DNA of 64,000 bases, taken from NCBI GenBank assembly GCA_900073065.1, contig FJOG01000008.1, forward strand, positions 287,631 through 351,630, read 5' to 3'. Each line of letters begins with the position of its first letter. The stretch's first letter is position 1. Source of the DNA: Phialocephala subalpina (lineage: Eukaryota > Ascomycota > Leotiomycetes > Helotiales > Mollisiaceae). Shown here one piece after another: positions 44,219 through 56,800 of the stretch. The position numbers were made by a program, and so were the translations under genes. A model generated the notes under the pieces. It had not been told where the DNA came from. It ran no database searches and was given only the letters and a program-made list of their open reading frames with translations.

Positions 44219-46478
44219 TTAAGTATTAGGTATCGCGCTCGCATTACCACCCGCCGTCCCACTACCAAGCTTCACTCCTCCGTGTAGCTTGAACCAGTCC
44301 AGAAATTGGAACATGGATGCTTTGGGGTATCGTTCGAGTGAGGTTTGGTTCAAGTATTGGAGACCGAATTTGACGTGAGAACCTTCGAACCACTCGAAGT
44401 TATCGAAGATGGCCCAGCCGAAGGCGCCGGTTACGTTGACTCCTGTCAAACAGTCAGCCATATACTCTGAGAGTCACGAGGAGAGGGGAAAGAGAGAGGA
44501 AAGCGAAGTAGAAAAGAGAGCTTACCATCAACGTTCCTGGCCGCCAAGATGTTATCGAGGAATCCTTGGTAGTAGTCCGCTCGTCTCAAATCCCAAAGGA
44601 TAGTAGATAACGAGTTCTGATTCCCCTCAAACGGCTCCGCAAACCCAAACTCACTCACCACAATATCCGGTACCGTCGGAAAGAGGTCCTTCGTAATAAC
44701 ATTCAAGAACCTCCTAATACTCACCGGCGTACTGTACAACCAACTCACATCATTATCCGCACTCGGACCAATCGGGAAGCCGTCTGCATCTGTACTTTGA
44801 CTACCTGCACATTCGGGGAAGTTGCCATTACTGGAATTTGAGGCACAGGAGGCAGAGCCGCCGGTGATGCCGGTGGCGTAATAGCCTGTGTAACCGTCGA
44901 TGGCAAAGAAATCGCAGGAGCCTTTGATTAGATCTTTTTCGGCTTGGGTGAAATTTGGTAGCATGCTTCCCAGTGTCGCCTTGAGCATTGGGGAGTAATC
45001 GCCGTCTCTCCATGGTCCTCCGAACCAGCCTAATACAAACTCGTAGTTTCGAGCTACAGCGTCGACGTCGGCAGATGACGAGGCGTTGAGGGGTTCGTAG
45101 TAGTTCCCGCTGTTTTTGAAGGTGATGCGTCCTTTGCCTTTGAATTCTTCGTGGTACCACTTGGCTACCTTCGCATGAGCAAGAATCGTGTAGTGAGAAC
45201 ATGCGATTCTTGCTTTGAGACCGCCTGTAATTCCGTGATAGGCGGGGTAGTTTCCTTTGGTGTTGCCGGCGGGGTAGTATTCGTATTGCCAGTTACAATA
45301 TTGTGCTGTTTGATCATTAGTTGAATAAGTGAGAGGAAGGGAGAAGAGGACGCACGCTCGTTGAAGGTGTACCAGATAGGGACGTAAGCATCGTAGCGGC
45401 TGATGACAAACTTGGCGTAGTTGAAGAAATCATCCACAATCTTTGGGTCCGTCCAAGCCCCATATGAATTGAAAAGTGCGAGTGGTGTATCTGTATCCTG
45501 TAAGTTTAGATTGCCAGAAAATTGTGGGACATTCACACACCCCAGTGGAACAGCGTCACGGCAGGCTTAATACCCGCAGCTACCATACTGGCGATCACAT
45601 CGTCGTAATGTGCTACTCCTTGTTGATTGACTGGGCCGTTGCCGAATGGGAAGAACCTTGGCCTGTTTGACTGTCAATTATTTATCAGGACATTGAAGAG
45701 AAATGGAAGTACCATGAGAAGGATGGAGAGAAATATGGGACACCAAGATTTGCGAGCCGTGCGAAATCCTGCTTGTAGAGGTAATAATGGCTTGCTACCA
45801 CGTCACCGGTTGAGTTGTCTGCCACTGCTCCGTAGTCCCGATGTGCGATTAAGTCCCAGATTGAAGGTCCTTTCCCCTCATCTTTTGCTGCACCTTCGAC
45901 TTGATATGCGCTGGACGCCAATCCCCAAATGAAATCGTCTGGGAGGTCTTCGGAGTTTAGAGACGTGTCATATGTCGGGACCTGAGCAAGATGAGTTGAG
46001 GGTCTGAGGGATTATCACAATTGGGGACATTCATACCTGTGGATGCATGCCACCACCGGGCCTTGGGTATGCTGTCGGTTCTGGAGTTGGTGAGACGGTC
46101 GCGGTGATTGGGCCGACAGCAACTGTAGATAAATCAGTATGCGATTTGGAGTATGATTTGGGAGTCGAGGAGCTAAGGAGCCGAGAGGAGCCGAGTCCGC
46201 AATACTCGCGAAGAGCTCGGCTCTCAATATCTCTTCAAATAAAGGGCACATTCTCACGTACTGCTTCCAACTTGGTTCCACAACATCGCCAATTCCTCGT
46301 TCGAGTAGTCGTATGTCAAAGTCGTTGTCGCTGCCGAGACATTGTACACTTTCGTCGAAACATTCGTCAGGGGAGGAAAGGTCAGGGACCCCGCACTTGT
46401 GGTCGTGGCATTCTGAGCACTGGCTCTATGGAGAAGCAGCAGCGTCGCGAACACGCTCGCAGTTCGTGAGAATGCCAT
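44219..46478 (-). CDS. Secreted GH1 beta-glucosidase
   Basis: Seven exons (46478-46262, 46122-46037, 45981-45713, 45662-45539, 45497-45356, 45305-44526, 44442-44219) close to 613 aa. A signal peptide (MAFSRTASVFATLLLLHRAS) is followed by a Thr/Ser-rich linker of about 80 residues. The GH1 barrel then starts at DDFIWGLASSAYQVEGAAKD. The acid/base Glu279 is in YTFNEPQ and the nucleophile Glu498 in VVSEFGF (family norm I/V-T-E-N-G, so the local sequence is divergent). FDNFEWFEG closes the active site. Hydrolysis of beta-glucosides outside the cell is expected. The open frame extends upstream to a TTG at 46499, but ATG 46478 is the only sensible start. A TATA box lies about 65 bp upstream. It is divergent from a bHLH gene. 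Confidence 0.93.
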
Positions 46479-47530
46479 GATTGACGAGAAAGCCACCAAT
46501 TGAGATGAATTTCAAAATAAAAAGCAGCGGGAAACAATCTTTATAGCTACCTTGAGCTCCCATGTTGGGTGATATCATATCTACCCCTCATAAGAGCTAC
46601 CCTTCCAGGTTCATACGGAGGTATAATTTCTCCGAGCATTCTGGATAAATGTATTTGTGGGGATGACAAGACATTGGTACCTGACTAACTTGCGAGAAAC
46701 ATGAAGCAGTACGAAGGTTATGAGTAGTTCCTCGGATTCTCGGAAGACGGCCCTCCGAAGAACTCAAAATGTGACAAGCGTGGGCGTGAAATTGTAGCTC
46801 TGGGATTGCATCGTGAGTTAAAGTTCATGGGATGGCAGTTGAAGGTAAAGTTAGATGAATGTCCAAGAAAGTCTATTCAAGAATGAAATTGTGTTGATCC
46901 ACAATAATATGTGAAAGAACAGGACAGCAGGACGCGACGCGAGGTGGTCGAATATCAATATTGATTTCGAGGTGTGGCGCTAGAAACCAAGCTTAGGTTT
47001 AAAAAGGATTAGCGTATCCTCGAGATCACCTTGAAGGAAACCGACTTTTTCACCTGCTTCAACACCATAACACCAACAATCAATCGGTAGATCTGCTGTC
47101 TCGAGGGAAATTGCAAAGACACCTAGCTGTACCAAGAGTTACCAACACCAGTTCAAGAAATCATATTCTACCCTCTTTCCTCCCACAATTTGGCAGCCAT
47201 TTTCGGACCCTAAGTTACTGTACATTTCTACCAATTCTACTTTCTACTTGCCCTTTTTCTTCCCCTTTCCTTCCTTTCTCTCCCAGCCAAGCACACATCA
47301 GCATATTTCCTCGCAAGTCAGAAAATTACAGCAGCCGAATCTTCAGGGATGATGCTTCCGCATTCCCTCCCGACTCGCTCCACTTCCCCGCTCTCCAGAC
47401 TGCCAAGTTGCCCCCAAGGCCCCACTCCTCTGTGTTGTCCCAAGGCACAGCAGTTCGAGATATTCTCTCCTCACTCAGCGTCTAGGTTGCCGGCCCATCT
47501 GCCCTTGTGAGGCTCTACACAACATCAACA
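46479..47530. other. Divergent intergenic region, GH1 / bHLH
   Basis: About 1 kb shared by the two divergent genes. The part before 47531 is CT-rich and probably a long 5' leader of the bHLH gene. An open frame at 47111-47485 looks like leader sequence and lacks motifs. Confidence 0.45.
46539..46545 (-). promoter_or_regulatory. TATA box of the GH1 gene
   Basis: TATAAAG on the minus strand about 65 bp before ATG 46478. Confidence 0.45.
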
Positions 47531-48528
47531 ATGCCCGCAGCATCAGGAAGCGCGTCTGGGAGCCCTCCGGACAATACGAACGGTAACAAAAGAAGAGGTA
47601 AAAAGCGAATCCGGTCCTTCACTGCTGACGAAAGAGCAACGCACTCGGCGATCGAGAAACAGAGGCGAGAAGCTCTGAACGCGAATTTCATTGTGAGTAT
47701 TATCCTGGCATCCCATCTCCTGCCATCCCTAGTTCGAGGTTCCAAGCTGACTGAGATCTGTAGGACCTAGCACGTATGATACCAGCGCTCGCTCCAGTCC
47801 ATCGCTTGTCTAAGTCCCTCATCGTCTCCGAAAGCATAAACCACCTCCAAGCGCAGCGTGAAATGTGCCTTGCTGCGGCAAGCGAAATTCGATCTATACT
47901 TGCGGAGAATATTGAGCTTATTGCAGAGGTCAACGGTTGGCGGGAGCAATACGGAGTTGGGCTGGGTTCACGTCAAGTCAAGCCAGTTAATGATGCCGTA
48001 CAATCACTATTGGAAATTGATCAACAAGTCTTCGGTACATTTCCTGCAGGATTTGGAGACAACGGGCCTGGCGAAGGACACGAGGAGCAGGAGGCCGAGA
48101 ACGGTAGCACACCGCAGATGGAGGAGCACAGAGAACCTACACAATCCAACGTTCCTCCTCCGCAGACAGGCAACGGCACTGTACCGAATACGGGTATACG
48201 TTTACAGGGAAATACCTCTATCCACCATCTCACCCAAACACATGCTATGCTTCCCGATTTGAATGATTCATCAGAAATGATGAGCATACCGAATGGCTTT
48301 GGGGAAGTTGGTCATATTCCAGTACAATCGATTCCACTCCATGAAGATATATTTTCCTCTCTGGACGACGGATATAATATACCTCTGGCATCAAATGCGG
48401 ATGTCCCTCCTTCAACTGACTTTGCAGAAATGAATCTGCATCAAACCATGTATCACGACTTTCCTCCAGAAATTGATTATTTTCTTCGACCAGCCGATGA
48501 CATGTCCAATTTCGCATACATTCCCTGA
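47531..48528 (+). CDS. bHLH transcription factor
   Basis: Two exons (47531-47692, 47764-48528) give 308 aa. The basic region THSAIEKQRREALNANF carries His38, Glu42 and Arg45/46, the H-E-R set that contacts CACGTG-type E-boxes. Helix 1 crosses the intron (NFI-DLARMIPAL), the loop is short, and helix 2 is SKSLIVSESINHLQAQREM. The rest is acidic and low in structure, ending DDMSNFAYIP. The divergent position beside the GH1 gene invites a regulatory link, but no CACGTG was noticed in the shared region, so this is speculation. Confidence 0.92.
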
Positions 48529-48665
48529 GGACAGTGTTTTAAACGTCAACAGACAATCGGGCAATACTTCAATTTGGATGAACTATGAAATGCTATGCAA
48601 CCCCTCTATCCATCTATCCCATTTGAAACCGACAATCAAGCCATGGTTGGAGCGGAGCGGAGCCT

Positions 48666-50013
48666 TCACACCAACTTCATCGCCTCCTCGATCGCGGCCT
48701 TGCTCCTGAGCTCTCCGCCCTTGAACAGATCTAACGCCTCAAACAACCTCGTCTTGGTCACCGGATCAGCCTCAATCGCCTTCTCCAACTCCGCCCCATT
48801 GTTCGCCAAATAATCAATATCAGTACTGGCCAACTTTCCATCCCACTCAGCAACAGCGAGCGGATCAGTCTTCGCCAACTTCGCGAGACGAGTTGGGGTC
48901 GGGCCTGCCTTGAGATATGGATGCTGGGGCTTTGGGATCCCTTCTCCGGGTTGCTTGGTGCCGTCGTATGGGAGCTTCGCGAGCTCTTTGAGGACGGTGT
49001 CGGAGATGGTTGCGTGGTGGCAGCCCATTTCTCCTGCTGCCATTGCTTCCTTGGCGGAGATGAAGCTGAGAACTGTCAATATTGCGATATCATTGTTGGT
49101 ATGAAGGAGGGAAATATACCTGGCAGACTTGACCATGGGTTGTTCCTTGCCGGTCTCGTTGTAGAGACGCTTGTAAGTCTCGAGTATTTGCACCATGCGC
49201 GCAGACATGGTATGTTGGGTCGCGGGATCCTCGACATTGGGCCACAGGTTCAAATCAGCATGAGCTCTGACCTCTGCACCGACATTCTCGTCAGCAAATC
49301 ATCCAAAATCATGTCGGACATTTCAACTACGCACCATTGTAGTAGGGGCTGATGTACAGACATCCAGCCTGGCTTGCAGCAATGGCCTGCGGCAACCCAA
49401 ACAGAGATGTTCCAAGTGTTCGAATGCCGTCCTTGAGAAGGATAGGGCCAGCGTTCATGGCAGGTCCAGTGCAAGGAATCTTGATGCAGAAACGATCCTT
49501 GGAGATTCCAACCTTCTCGAACTCGCGAGCATAGCTGCGGGCATGTGCAACTACCTTTTCGGTGTCGTAGGCGTGGAAGGGGGAGGTTTGGAGGAGGACT
49601 CGGCCTTGGATGTTGTCGATGTTTGCCTTGCAGAGGAGGACAGACTGTGCAGTCAAAATGTCAGCTTGGGCCGCGAAAACTTGAAGGACGACAGCAGCAC
49701 CAGGGAGGAGTACATACGATTCGGTCCAAGACAGCCTCCCATCCCTTGTCTTTGTACTCCTTCACAGCTTGCAGGAACATCTCTCGGTTCTCGGGAATAG
49801 ACATTTGCTCGTTGACGAGAAGTTGGTTGCTAGTTTGGTTATGCGGCTTGAAGGGGAGGCTTTTGGCGAATGTCGGGTCCATGGAATCGACATCGACATT
49901 CACTGTTTTGGGAGTTAGAGACCAGATTTTCGAAGGACATTTGAATTGGACTTTTAGGACGTACGCTGCTCCTCCAGCTTCTCGAGCCAGGTGATGGTTT
50001 CAACGCTTCCCAT
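48666..50013 (-). CDS. Transaldolase family protein
   Basis: Expected to transfer dihydroxyacetone units in the non-oxidative pentose phosphate pathway, in the cytosol. Exons 50013-49965, 49902-49718, 49644-49335, 49273-49120 and 49065-48666 give 365 aa. The Schiff-base Lys133 is in FCIKIPCTGPAMNAG. TSLFGLPQAIAASQAGCLYI and the later ISPYYN strand fit the family's beta-barrel. The N-terminal DTEKVVAHAR segment corresponds to the usual SFDTEATIAKAR. The sequence is clearly divergent from housekeeping Tal1 (SVLLCKANIDNI replaces the usual motif), so it may be an accessory isoenzyme. It is divergent from a sugar transporter across a palindrome-rich region. Confidence 0.9.
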
Positions 50014-50108
50014 GCTGTTTGATTTCTTGCTGTTTCTGGATGGTTTGACTTGGATGAAGAAATTGTTGCTATACTTTCTGGTCTGCCCTTCGTCCTCATG
50101 GTAATCAT

Positions 50109-50115
50109 CTTTATA
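50109..50115 (-). promoter_or_regulatory. TATA box of the transaldolase gene
   Basis: TATAAAG on the minus strand about 100 bp before ATG 50013. Confidence 0.45.
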
Positions 50116-50337
50116 AGGGTCTACATTCAATCTCTATCACATGATTTGTATCTTTTCTGGTGGTTACAATGAGTTTTCAAAATGTATGGCACACACAGGG
50201 CAAAGTGGGGTAGTCCCTCGATGCGGGGTTTCAGCCCCACCATGCCTCAAAGCATTGGCCATGACAACCACAAGTGTTGGCCCCAAACGCAGGTACTGGA
50301 CATCTGATCAAGCTGCACACAGGGCCAAACAGGACAT

Positions 50338-50688
50338 CCTGTGCAGGCCCTCGGAGTAGTTTCCGAAGACCTTGGTTCTTCTTAGCGCTTACCCCGAATC
50401 AGAAATGGTTTCATTGTGTCACCTCGTGAGTGGATGCCATCGTCAGCTAGCCTGCACAAGACTTCTTGGACTGTACAGGGCGATTCGTGCCAGGCCGGCT
50501 TACTTTCCCAATTTGATATCACAGATGGGGACCTGTACAGGTCGTCTTCGGCTAGCCACATCCGATCATTTCAACCTGTGCAGGACTTGTGCCGCTTCCC
50601 AAGTGGCTGAAGCCACCTAGGGTGCACTGTACAGGTCAACCCGGTGTAACCTCCTATCATCGGATGTTTACCGAGCTACCTGTGCAGG
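50338..50688. promoter_or_regulatory. Cluster of CCTGTRCAGG palindromes
   Basis: Full or 9/10 matches occur at 50338-50347 (CCTGTGCAGG), 50470-50479 (ACTGTACAGG), 50532-50541 (CCTGTACAGG inside the 14-bp palindrome GACCTGTACAGGTC), 50575-50584 (CCTGTGCAGG), 50626-50635 (ACTGTACAGG) and 50679-50688 (CCTGTGCAGG). A weaker half (CCTGCACAAG) is at 50451-50460. They lie between divergent transaldolase and transporter genes. Repetition and palindromy suggest binding of a dimeric regulator; the factor is unknown. Confidence 0.65.
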
Positions 50689-50913
50689 TCGCTTACGATT
50701 CTGTCGCCCGATCTCGTGCTTGGAGACGGATCTTGGGGTTCCCTAGCGTGAACACCCATGGTCAGGGCTTTGGGATGCGGGGTCCCATGCAGGTTTTCCT
50801 GGAGAAAGTGGATATCCCCGGATTCCAGAATATGCTCTCGGATCACTATCCCTGTCTGTCACTGTCTGACACCAAGACCGTCACTCCAAGCCTGCTCCAT
50901 CCGGCTCTAAAAG

Positions 50914-50920
50914 TATATAA
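50914..50920 (+). promoter_or_regulatory. TATA box of the sugar transporter gene
   Basis: TATATAA about 80 bp before ATG 51000. Confidence 0.5.
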
Positions 50921-50999
50921 GATGCGTTGTAACCTCATCTTGCATTTCTGGTCTGTAGATCAACATTCTTCATCATTGAAAGAGAAGGAAGAAGAAAAT

Positions 51000-53260
51000 A
51001 TGGCGACGACAACGATTCAAGATTCAACGATGAAGAAAGATACGGCTCACCTCGAGCATGTTGAGGATCCAAAAGATCGCATCAATGTCTCCTTCGCGCA
51101 GAATATAAACGCAAAGTTCGTTCCCTTCCCCAATCCCCACCGTCACCCTCCTGCTAACACAAACAGAATCTGCAACCCCCTAGCCGGAATCCCCAAACAT
51201 CAACTCCTCGGCAGTGTCGCCGAATTCTGCAACTCTTACGGACTCAGCGATCATCTCTCTACCTTCGAGAAAGGAGCTTTAGTAGCTCAGAACCAAGATC
51301 ACTTCGATGACATCGAAGAGCTCACCACCGAAGACAAAGCAGCTCTCCGCCGAGAAATCACGCACAAATGGCACCTGCCCAAAGACCTCTGGTGGACGAT
51401 TGCGGTTTGTAGCTTGGGCTCTGCTCTCCAAGGGTATGTTCTCGTTCCCATATCCTCCCCTTTCAGCCATCTACAGTACTAACGCATTGGGCAGATGGGA
51501 TAACACCGGAGCCAACGGAGCAAACCTTTCCTTCCCCGAAGAATTCGGCATCGCGCATAATTCCTGGCTTGTCGGCTTCATCAATTCTGCTCCTACGATC
51601 TCTGGACTGTTTGCTGCTTGGGCTGCTGATCCACTCAACAACTGGCTCGGACGACGAGGTGTTATCTTCTTCACTGGACTTTTTTGTGTTTTTCCTGTGC
51701 TTGCGCAGGGGTTTACGCAGAATTGGTGGGGACTGTTGCTTTGTCGTCTTATTATTGGGATTGGGCTTGGGATTAAGATCACTACTATTCCGATTATGAC
51801 GAGTGAGGTTGTTCCGGCTGTTATCAGGGGTGGATTGGTGATGAGCTTTCAACTTTGGGTTGCTTTTGGGATTTTGATTGGATTCTGCTCCAACCTTATC
51901 TTTTATGATATTGGAAGACTGGCATGGCGATTCCAACTCGCTGCTGCCTTTGTCCCTGCTATTCCGGTTTTGATTCTGATTTGGTTTTGCCCTGGTACGT
52001 TTCCCCTCCCCTCGCATCTCAATTTCCTTCTGCTGACGAGTCGCAGAATCACCACGTTGGCTGTTGAAGAAATACCGTATCAAGGATTCATTCACTTCCT
52101 TCTGTCGCCTTCGAAATACTGAAGTCATGGCAGCTCGAGATTTGGTACGTCCCCGCTTCTATTCCATCTGGTTCGAATGAGAAGCTGATGATTGTGCAGT
52201 ATTACGCATACAACCAATTCATAGTAGAAGAAGAAGCCTTCGGTGGCTCCTCCTTCCTATCCCGCTTCGTCGACCTCTTCCGCGTCCCGCGCATCCGCCG
52301 GGCGACCATGGGAGGAGCAATTGTCATGACTGCTCAACAATTCTCCGGGATAAATATCATGGTGGGTCCCTCTTCCTCCTCCTTTGATTTTCATCGTTCG
52401 TGCATTGTGGTGGAAGTGATATGCTAACGCCAAACCTAGGCCTTCTACTCCTCAACAATCTTCGCACAAGCAGGTTACGACACAAAACACTGCTTGCTTG
52501 CCAGTTTTGGGTTTGGATTGGTGAACTTTGTGTTTGCGTTCCCTGCTATTTGGACTATTGATTCTTTTGGACGGAGGAATTTGTTGTTGTTTACGTTTCC
52601 GAACATGGCGTGGTGTTTGGTTGCTGGTGGATTGGCGTTCCTGTTGCCCGATGATTCATCCGCTCGGCTGCCTTTGATTGCGTTCTTTATTTATTTGTTT
52701 ACTGCTTTTTATTCACCGGGTAAGAAGAACTTCGTTCATACTCCATGATTACATTGCGAATGAAGCACTGACAATGAAACAGGTATCGGGCCAGTACCCA
52801 ACGTCTACGCAGCAGAATGCTTCCCTCTCTCCCATCGCGAAATCGGCGCCGCATCATGCATCTTCGTCAATAACGCCCTCTCCTCAATCCTTGGGCTCAC
52901 CTTCCCTTCTCTCCTTGCTGGCATCACTCCTACAGGTGCATTTGGATTCTACGCAGGGCTCAACATGCTGGCGTTTGTTATTATTTTCTTCTTTTTGCCG
53001 GAGACTAAGTGAGTAGTTCCCTTCGGATGACTGAGAGCAATTTTGACTGATTTTGACACAGGCAACGCACCCTCGAAGAACTCGACTATATCTTCGGCGT
53101 CCCAACCAGTCGTCACGCCTCATACTACACCTTCACCTGGTTCCCGTGGGCTGTGAAGAGGTATTTGTTGTTCCAGGGAAAGGCGCAGCTGGAGCCGCTG
53201 TATCATCTGGAGGGGTTTGAGGGTCAGGGGACGATGGCTCCAGTTGGCGCGATTCACTAA
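51000..53260 (+). CDS. MFS sugar transporter
   Basis: A plasma-membrane sugar:H+ symporter of the major facilitator superfamily. Eight exons (51000-51115, 51167-51433, 51495-51994, 52047-52144, 52200-52361, 52440-52719, 52783-53008, 53062-53260). The first donor is GTTCGT with a GCTAAC branch site; its intron is in frame (51 nt) and could be misread as coding. A ~100-residue cytosolic head is followed by 12 TM segments. Family marks: NNWLGRRG in loop 2-3, [13 protein letters not shown] before the central loop, [18 protein letters not shown], and the [16 protein letters not shown] terminal mark. The long N-terminal head with [10 protein letters not shown] resembles fungal myo-inositol/sugar transporters with extended N-termini. 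The substrate is not defined; its divergent transaldolase neighbour suggests pentose or hexose use. Confidence 0.93.
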
Positions 53261-53879
53261 GTGTTTGGCGCGAGGGGGAGTTGTGAAGGAGTGAGGATTT
53301 TCAAGAGTGCCTCGCTAAATCCAGTGATGCGCCCCTGAACTCGCATGCCTGGAGTCGCTAAATCCCCTTTCCAACATAAGTTCAAGATGATGTAGATAGC
53401 CAGACCACTTTGTTGGTTTTTCCTATGATATTTATTAGGTAGTCAAGTCTCCTCTGCACATATTCCTAGATCAAGCCACCAGAGGTGGTCCGATTGCCTT
53501 TCAGGCCCCCTAAAATTGATTCAGTGCAGGCCCTGAAATATGAGGAAATACTACTAGAGAAGTGTGGCTGCAGATTTATGCAGGCATGTTTTACCGGACC
53601 AAACATCTCGATTCTCGAAGCGCGCGTCCCGCGTGTATTTTCAGCCTTCATTTTCAGCTACTTCACAGCTTCGCACAACTATCCCACGCATCTAGCTGTG
53701 CAACGCCTTACGCTTGAACTTGAAGAGTTCAGTTATCTCCGTAGCTGCTGAGAATCATCTGTCACTTTGGATCCTGCGACTTGCACTTGTACGAGGCAGG
53801 ACACGGCCCTGCAATAGCAACGAAGCCTCTGATATCGACAAACACGCAATCGGCGAGGCTGGAAAGGAGAGACGGCTCA
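53261..53879. other. Intergenic, no gene
   Basis: 3' flank of the transporter and 5' region of the NLR gene. The frame upstream of ATG 53880 stays open to 53781 but has no ATG. Confidence 0.5.
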
Positions 53880-56800
53880 ATGGACGAGAGGAAGACTAAC
53901 GAGTCTAAGCCAAAATGGTGGTCTTGGAAGGCAAAAAGGAAGCAAAAGAAGAAGGGTCAAGGTTCACTCGTTGCTGGAGCTGAGACAAGCAACGAGCCAT
54001 CTTTAAATTTACCACCTGGTCATCAAGACGCTGCAAAATTGACGCCAACATCAAGTACAGCCCAACACACTACATCTGTCTCAGAGAATCATACAACAGT
54101 AGAAGTTGCTCCAATAGAGTCCCCGACTCCACAGAGTGACTCCCATGAACCAGCACCGACTCCAGCTCCAGCACCCGCATCCGACCCTCTGCATACTTCA
54201 ACAAACAATGAGCAGTTACTGGTCACGAATACAACGGTTGCACCATCGGGAGCATCTGAAAACGCTCCAACTGAAGTCGCAAACCAACCAAAGCCTATTC
54301 GTGAACTCTGGAATGAAGCATACGAAGCATTGAAAGTCATAGACGACAGTCTTATGAAGCAATATGAAACAATAATGAAGGACGAGATGGCGAGTGTTGG
54401 CTCCTTGGCCGCTAACGTCTCAGATCCGAATGGAGTCTTCGGACACGAACAAATGCAAGATTTTCTCAAGAAAAATTTGATTGAGGTAGACGACAAGAAG
54501 TGGACTCTAAAGTGGGTTGGCGCGAGAGACGTGAAAGTCGAAGATCTGGCTAAACCAGTCGTTGGTATCATCAAATGGGCCAAGGAGTACATCGACCCTG
54601 TCGCAAATGGAAACCCGTACACTGCCGTTGCATGGACTGGTGTTAGCCTGCTTCTTCCAGTAAGTCTTCCCCTAACTGTTTTCGCAATTCGCGATTCTCG
54701 ATGCGGCAGTTTGTTTCCAAACGATTCTAACTTATTAGCTCTTTCTCAATCCTTCAGAACAAGCAGCATCCATGGTTAAGGTCATGGAAGATATTTCTAA
54801 TCTGATTGTTCGATGCTCGATGAGAGAGGATCTCTATACTCGCCGACTTGAGTCAACCAACAGCTTTGACTGGAAAGGGTATCGAGACACACTCCAAGAG
54901 CTATATACTCGAATTCTGAAATTCCAAGCGAAAAGCATTTGCTACCTCACAGAGAATGGCTTCTTCCGAAAAGGTCGAGACTTGATCAAGTGGGACGACT
55001 GGGATTCAATGCATGAGACGGTCATGAAGCAAGAAGATATATTTCAGGCTGTTTATGAGATCTGGAAAGATGGGATTTACTTGAGAGAATCAGAGGCTCT
55101 TGTTGAACGCCACAAAGAGATCATGGATGTCAACAACAACATTTGTAAGTCTGCTCTTCCCTGAATCTGCAGGCGTAACATTGTTGTTGGTTCATCTCTA
55201 AGACTCATATTATAGCAAGCAATGTCTCCGGCTTGAAGAAAGCAATTGAAGATATACAAAGGGACACCGAACGTAGGAGCTTGTTGGATTTTCTGACAAC
55301 AACCGACCCATCGAAAAACCTCAACGCCGCACTTGATAAACCAAAAGCGCAGACAGGTATCTGGCTCGTCAAAGATAGCGAGGATTTCAAGAATTGGAAA
55401 GACGGAGAAAATTCCCTCATTTGGCTGAACGGGAAAGGTATAGTCCTATCGATAAAAGCTCTCATATACTTTACTAATAATTGCCCATTAGCTGGCGCTG
55501 GAAAATCGGTACTGAGGTGTGTTTTGATTTTAATTAGGATATAGGAATTACGCTTGCCAGAAATCGAAAGCTAATGGTGCTCCTTCTATAGCTCTACCGT
55601 TGTCAAACATTTAGAAGGTCGTTGTGTCGAGGATCCATACTCCGCGGTGGCCTATTACTACTACAGCTTTCAAGGGACCGAGCTCGAGCAGTCAGTCGAA
55701 GAGATGCTTTGCTCTCTAATAAAGCAGTTATGTTGTCGGAGGCCTGACACTCCTACCCCTTTGGAAGCAATCCGAATAAAATTCATGGAGGCGGGGCACA
55801 GACCTGACAGGAAGACTCTGGAAAATACATTGTCTGCTACTTTCCATGGATTCTCAAATGTCTTTTTGGTCATCGATGGCCTGGACGAATGCCCTACAAA
55901 GAACAACATTCAGAAAACCCTGCTGGAAACCATCTGCAGAATTCATAAAGAAGGACACAAGAACCTGCATCTTCTATGCACAAGCCGGAGAACCTTAGCG
56001 ATTGAGGATATGATTCAGCCGCTACTTTCATCGGTTCCCAATTTTGACCTGAATCTTTCTTCCTCTCAAGGGCCTCAAGGGGATGCGGTTGAACATGACA
56101 TCAGACTGCACATCGATAAAACATTTGAAGACGACACAGACTACCAAAGGTGGTCACCAGAACTCAAAACCTTGGCAAGAGAGAAACTGATAGAAAAGTC
56201 CCAGGGGATGTAAGTCACCTTCCTATCAACTTATGCACCCAACCCCGATTGCATGGTTTCATCTGGCATCAGTGGGAGTATGACTATTGCCAACCTTCTA
56301 GATGATATTATTATCAGCTGAACCCTAATACACCTTTGTATATCCAATGGCTGACAGATTCAACTGAATTAGGTTTCAGTATGTGACCTCCCAGTTCGTG
56401 ATACTCTCCAAGCTTCATCAACCAAAGAAAATTCGACAAGCGCTCGAGGACCTCCCGGAAGGCCTGGACGAGACCTACGAGAGGATACTTACAGACATCG
56501 ATCCCCAGTACCAAAAGCAAGTTTTGAGTATGTTGAAATGGCTTGCATTTTCACTCAGGCCCCTCACGTTACAAGAACTTGCAGAGATCTTCATCCTAGA
56601 CTGCAATCTCGACCCACCGTTTGACAGCGACAACAGACTCAACTCACCCATCGAAGTGCTAGCATATTTGCCTGGTCTTGTCGAAAAAAGCCTCGTCCCA
56701 GTTGACCGGCGTCGCGGAGGACTTACCCAGATAACGTTAGCACATTTTTCGATCAAAGAATATTTAGTCTCAAAGCGTATCATCGACGGCCGAGCCAAGG

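Larger units (their letters stand above)
50014..50999. other. Divergent promoter region, transaldolase / sugar transporter
   Basis: It has TATA boxes for both genes and a cluster of palindromic sites, listed separately. An open frame crosses part of it from 50589 but is not protein-like. Confidence 0.55.

Noticed and set aside
51463..52128. 221-codon minus-strand frame with Asn/Lys-rich composition
   Set aside because: Antisense shadow of the transporter's TM exons.
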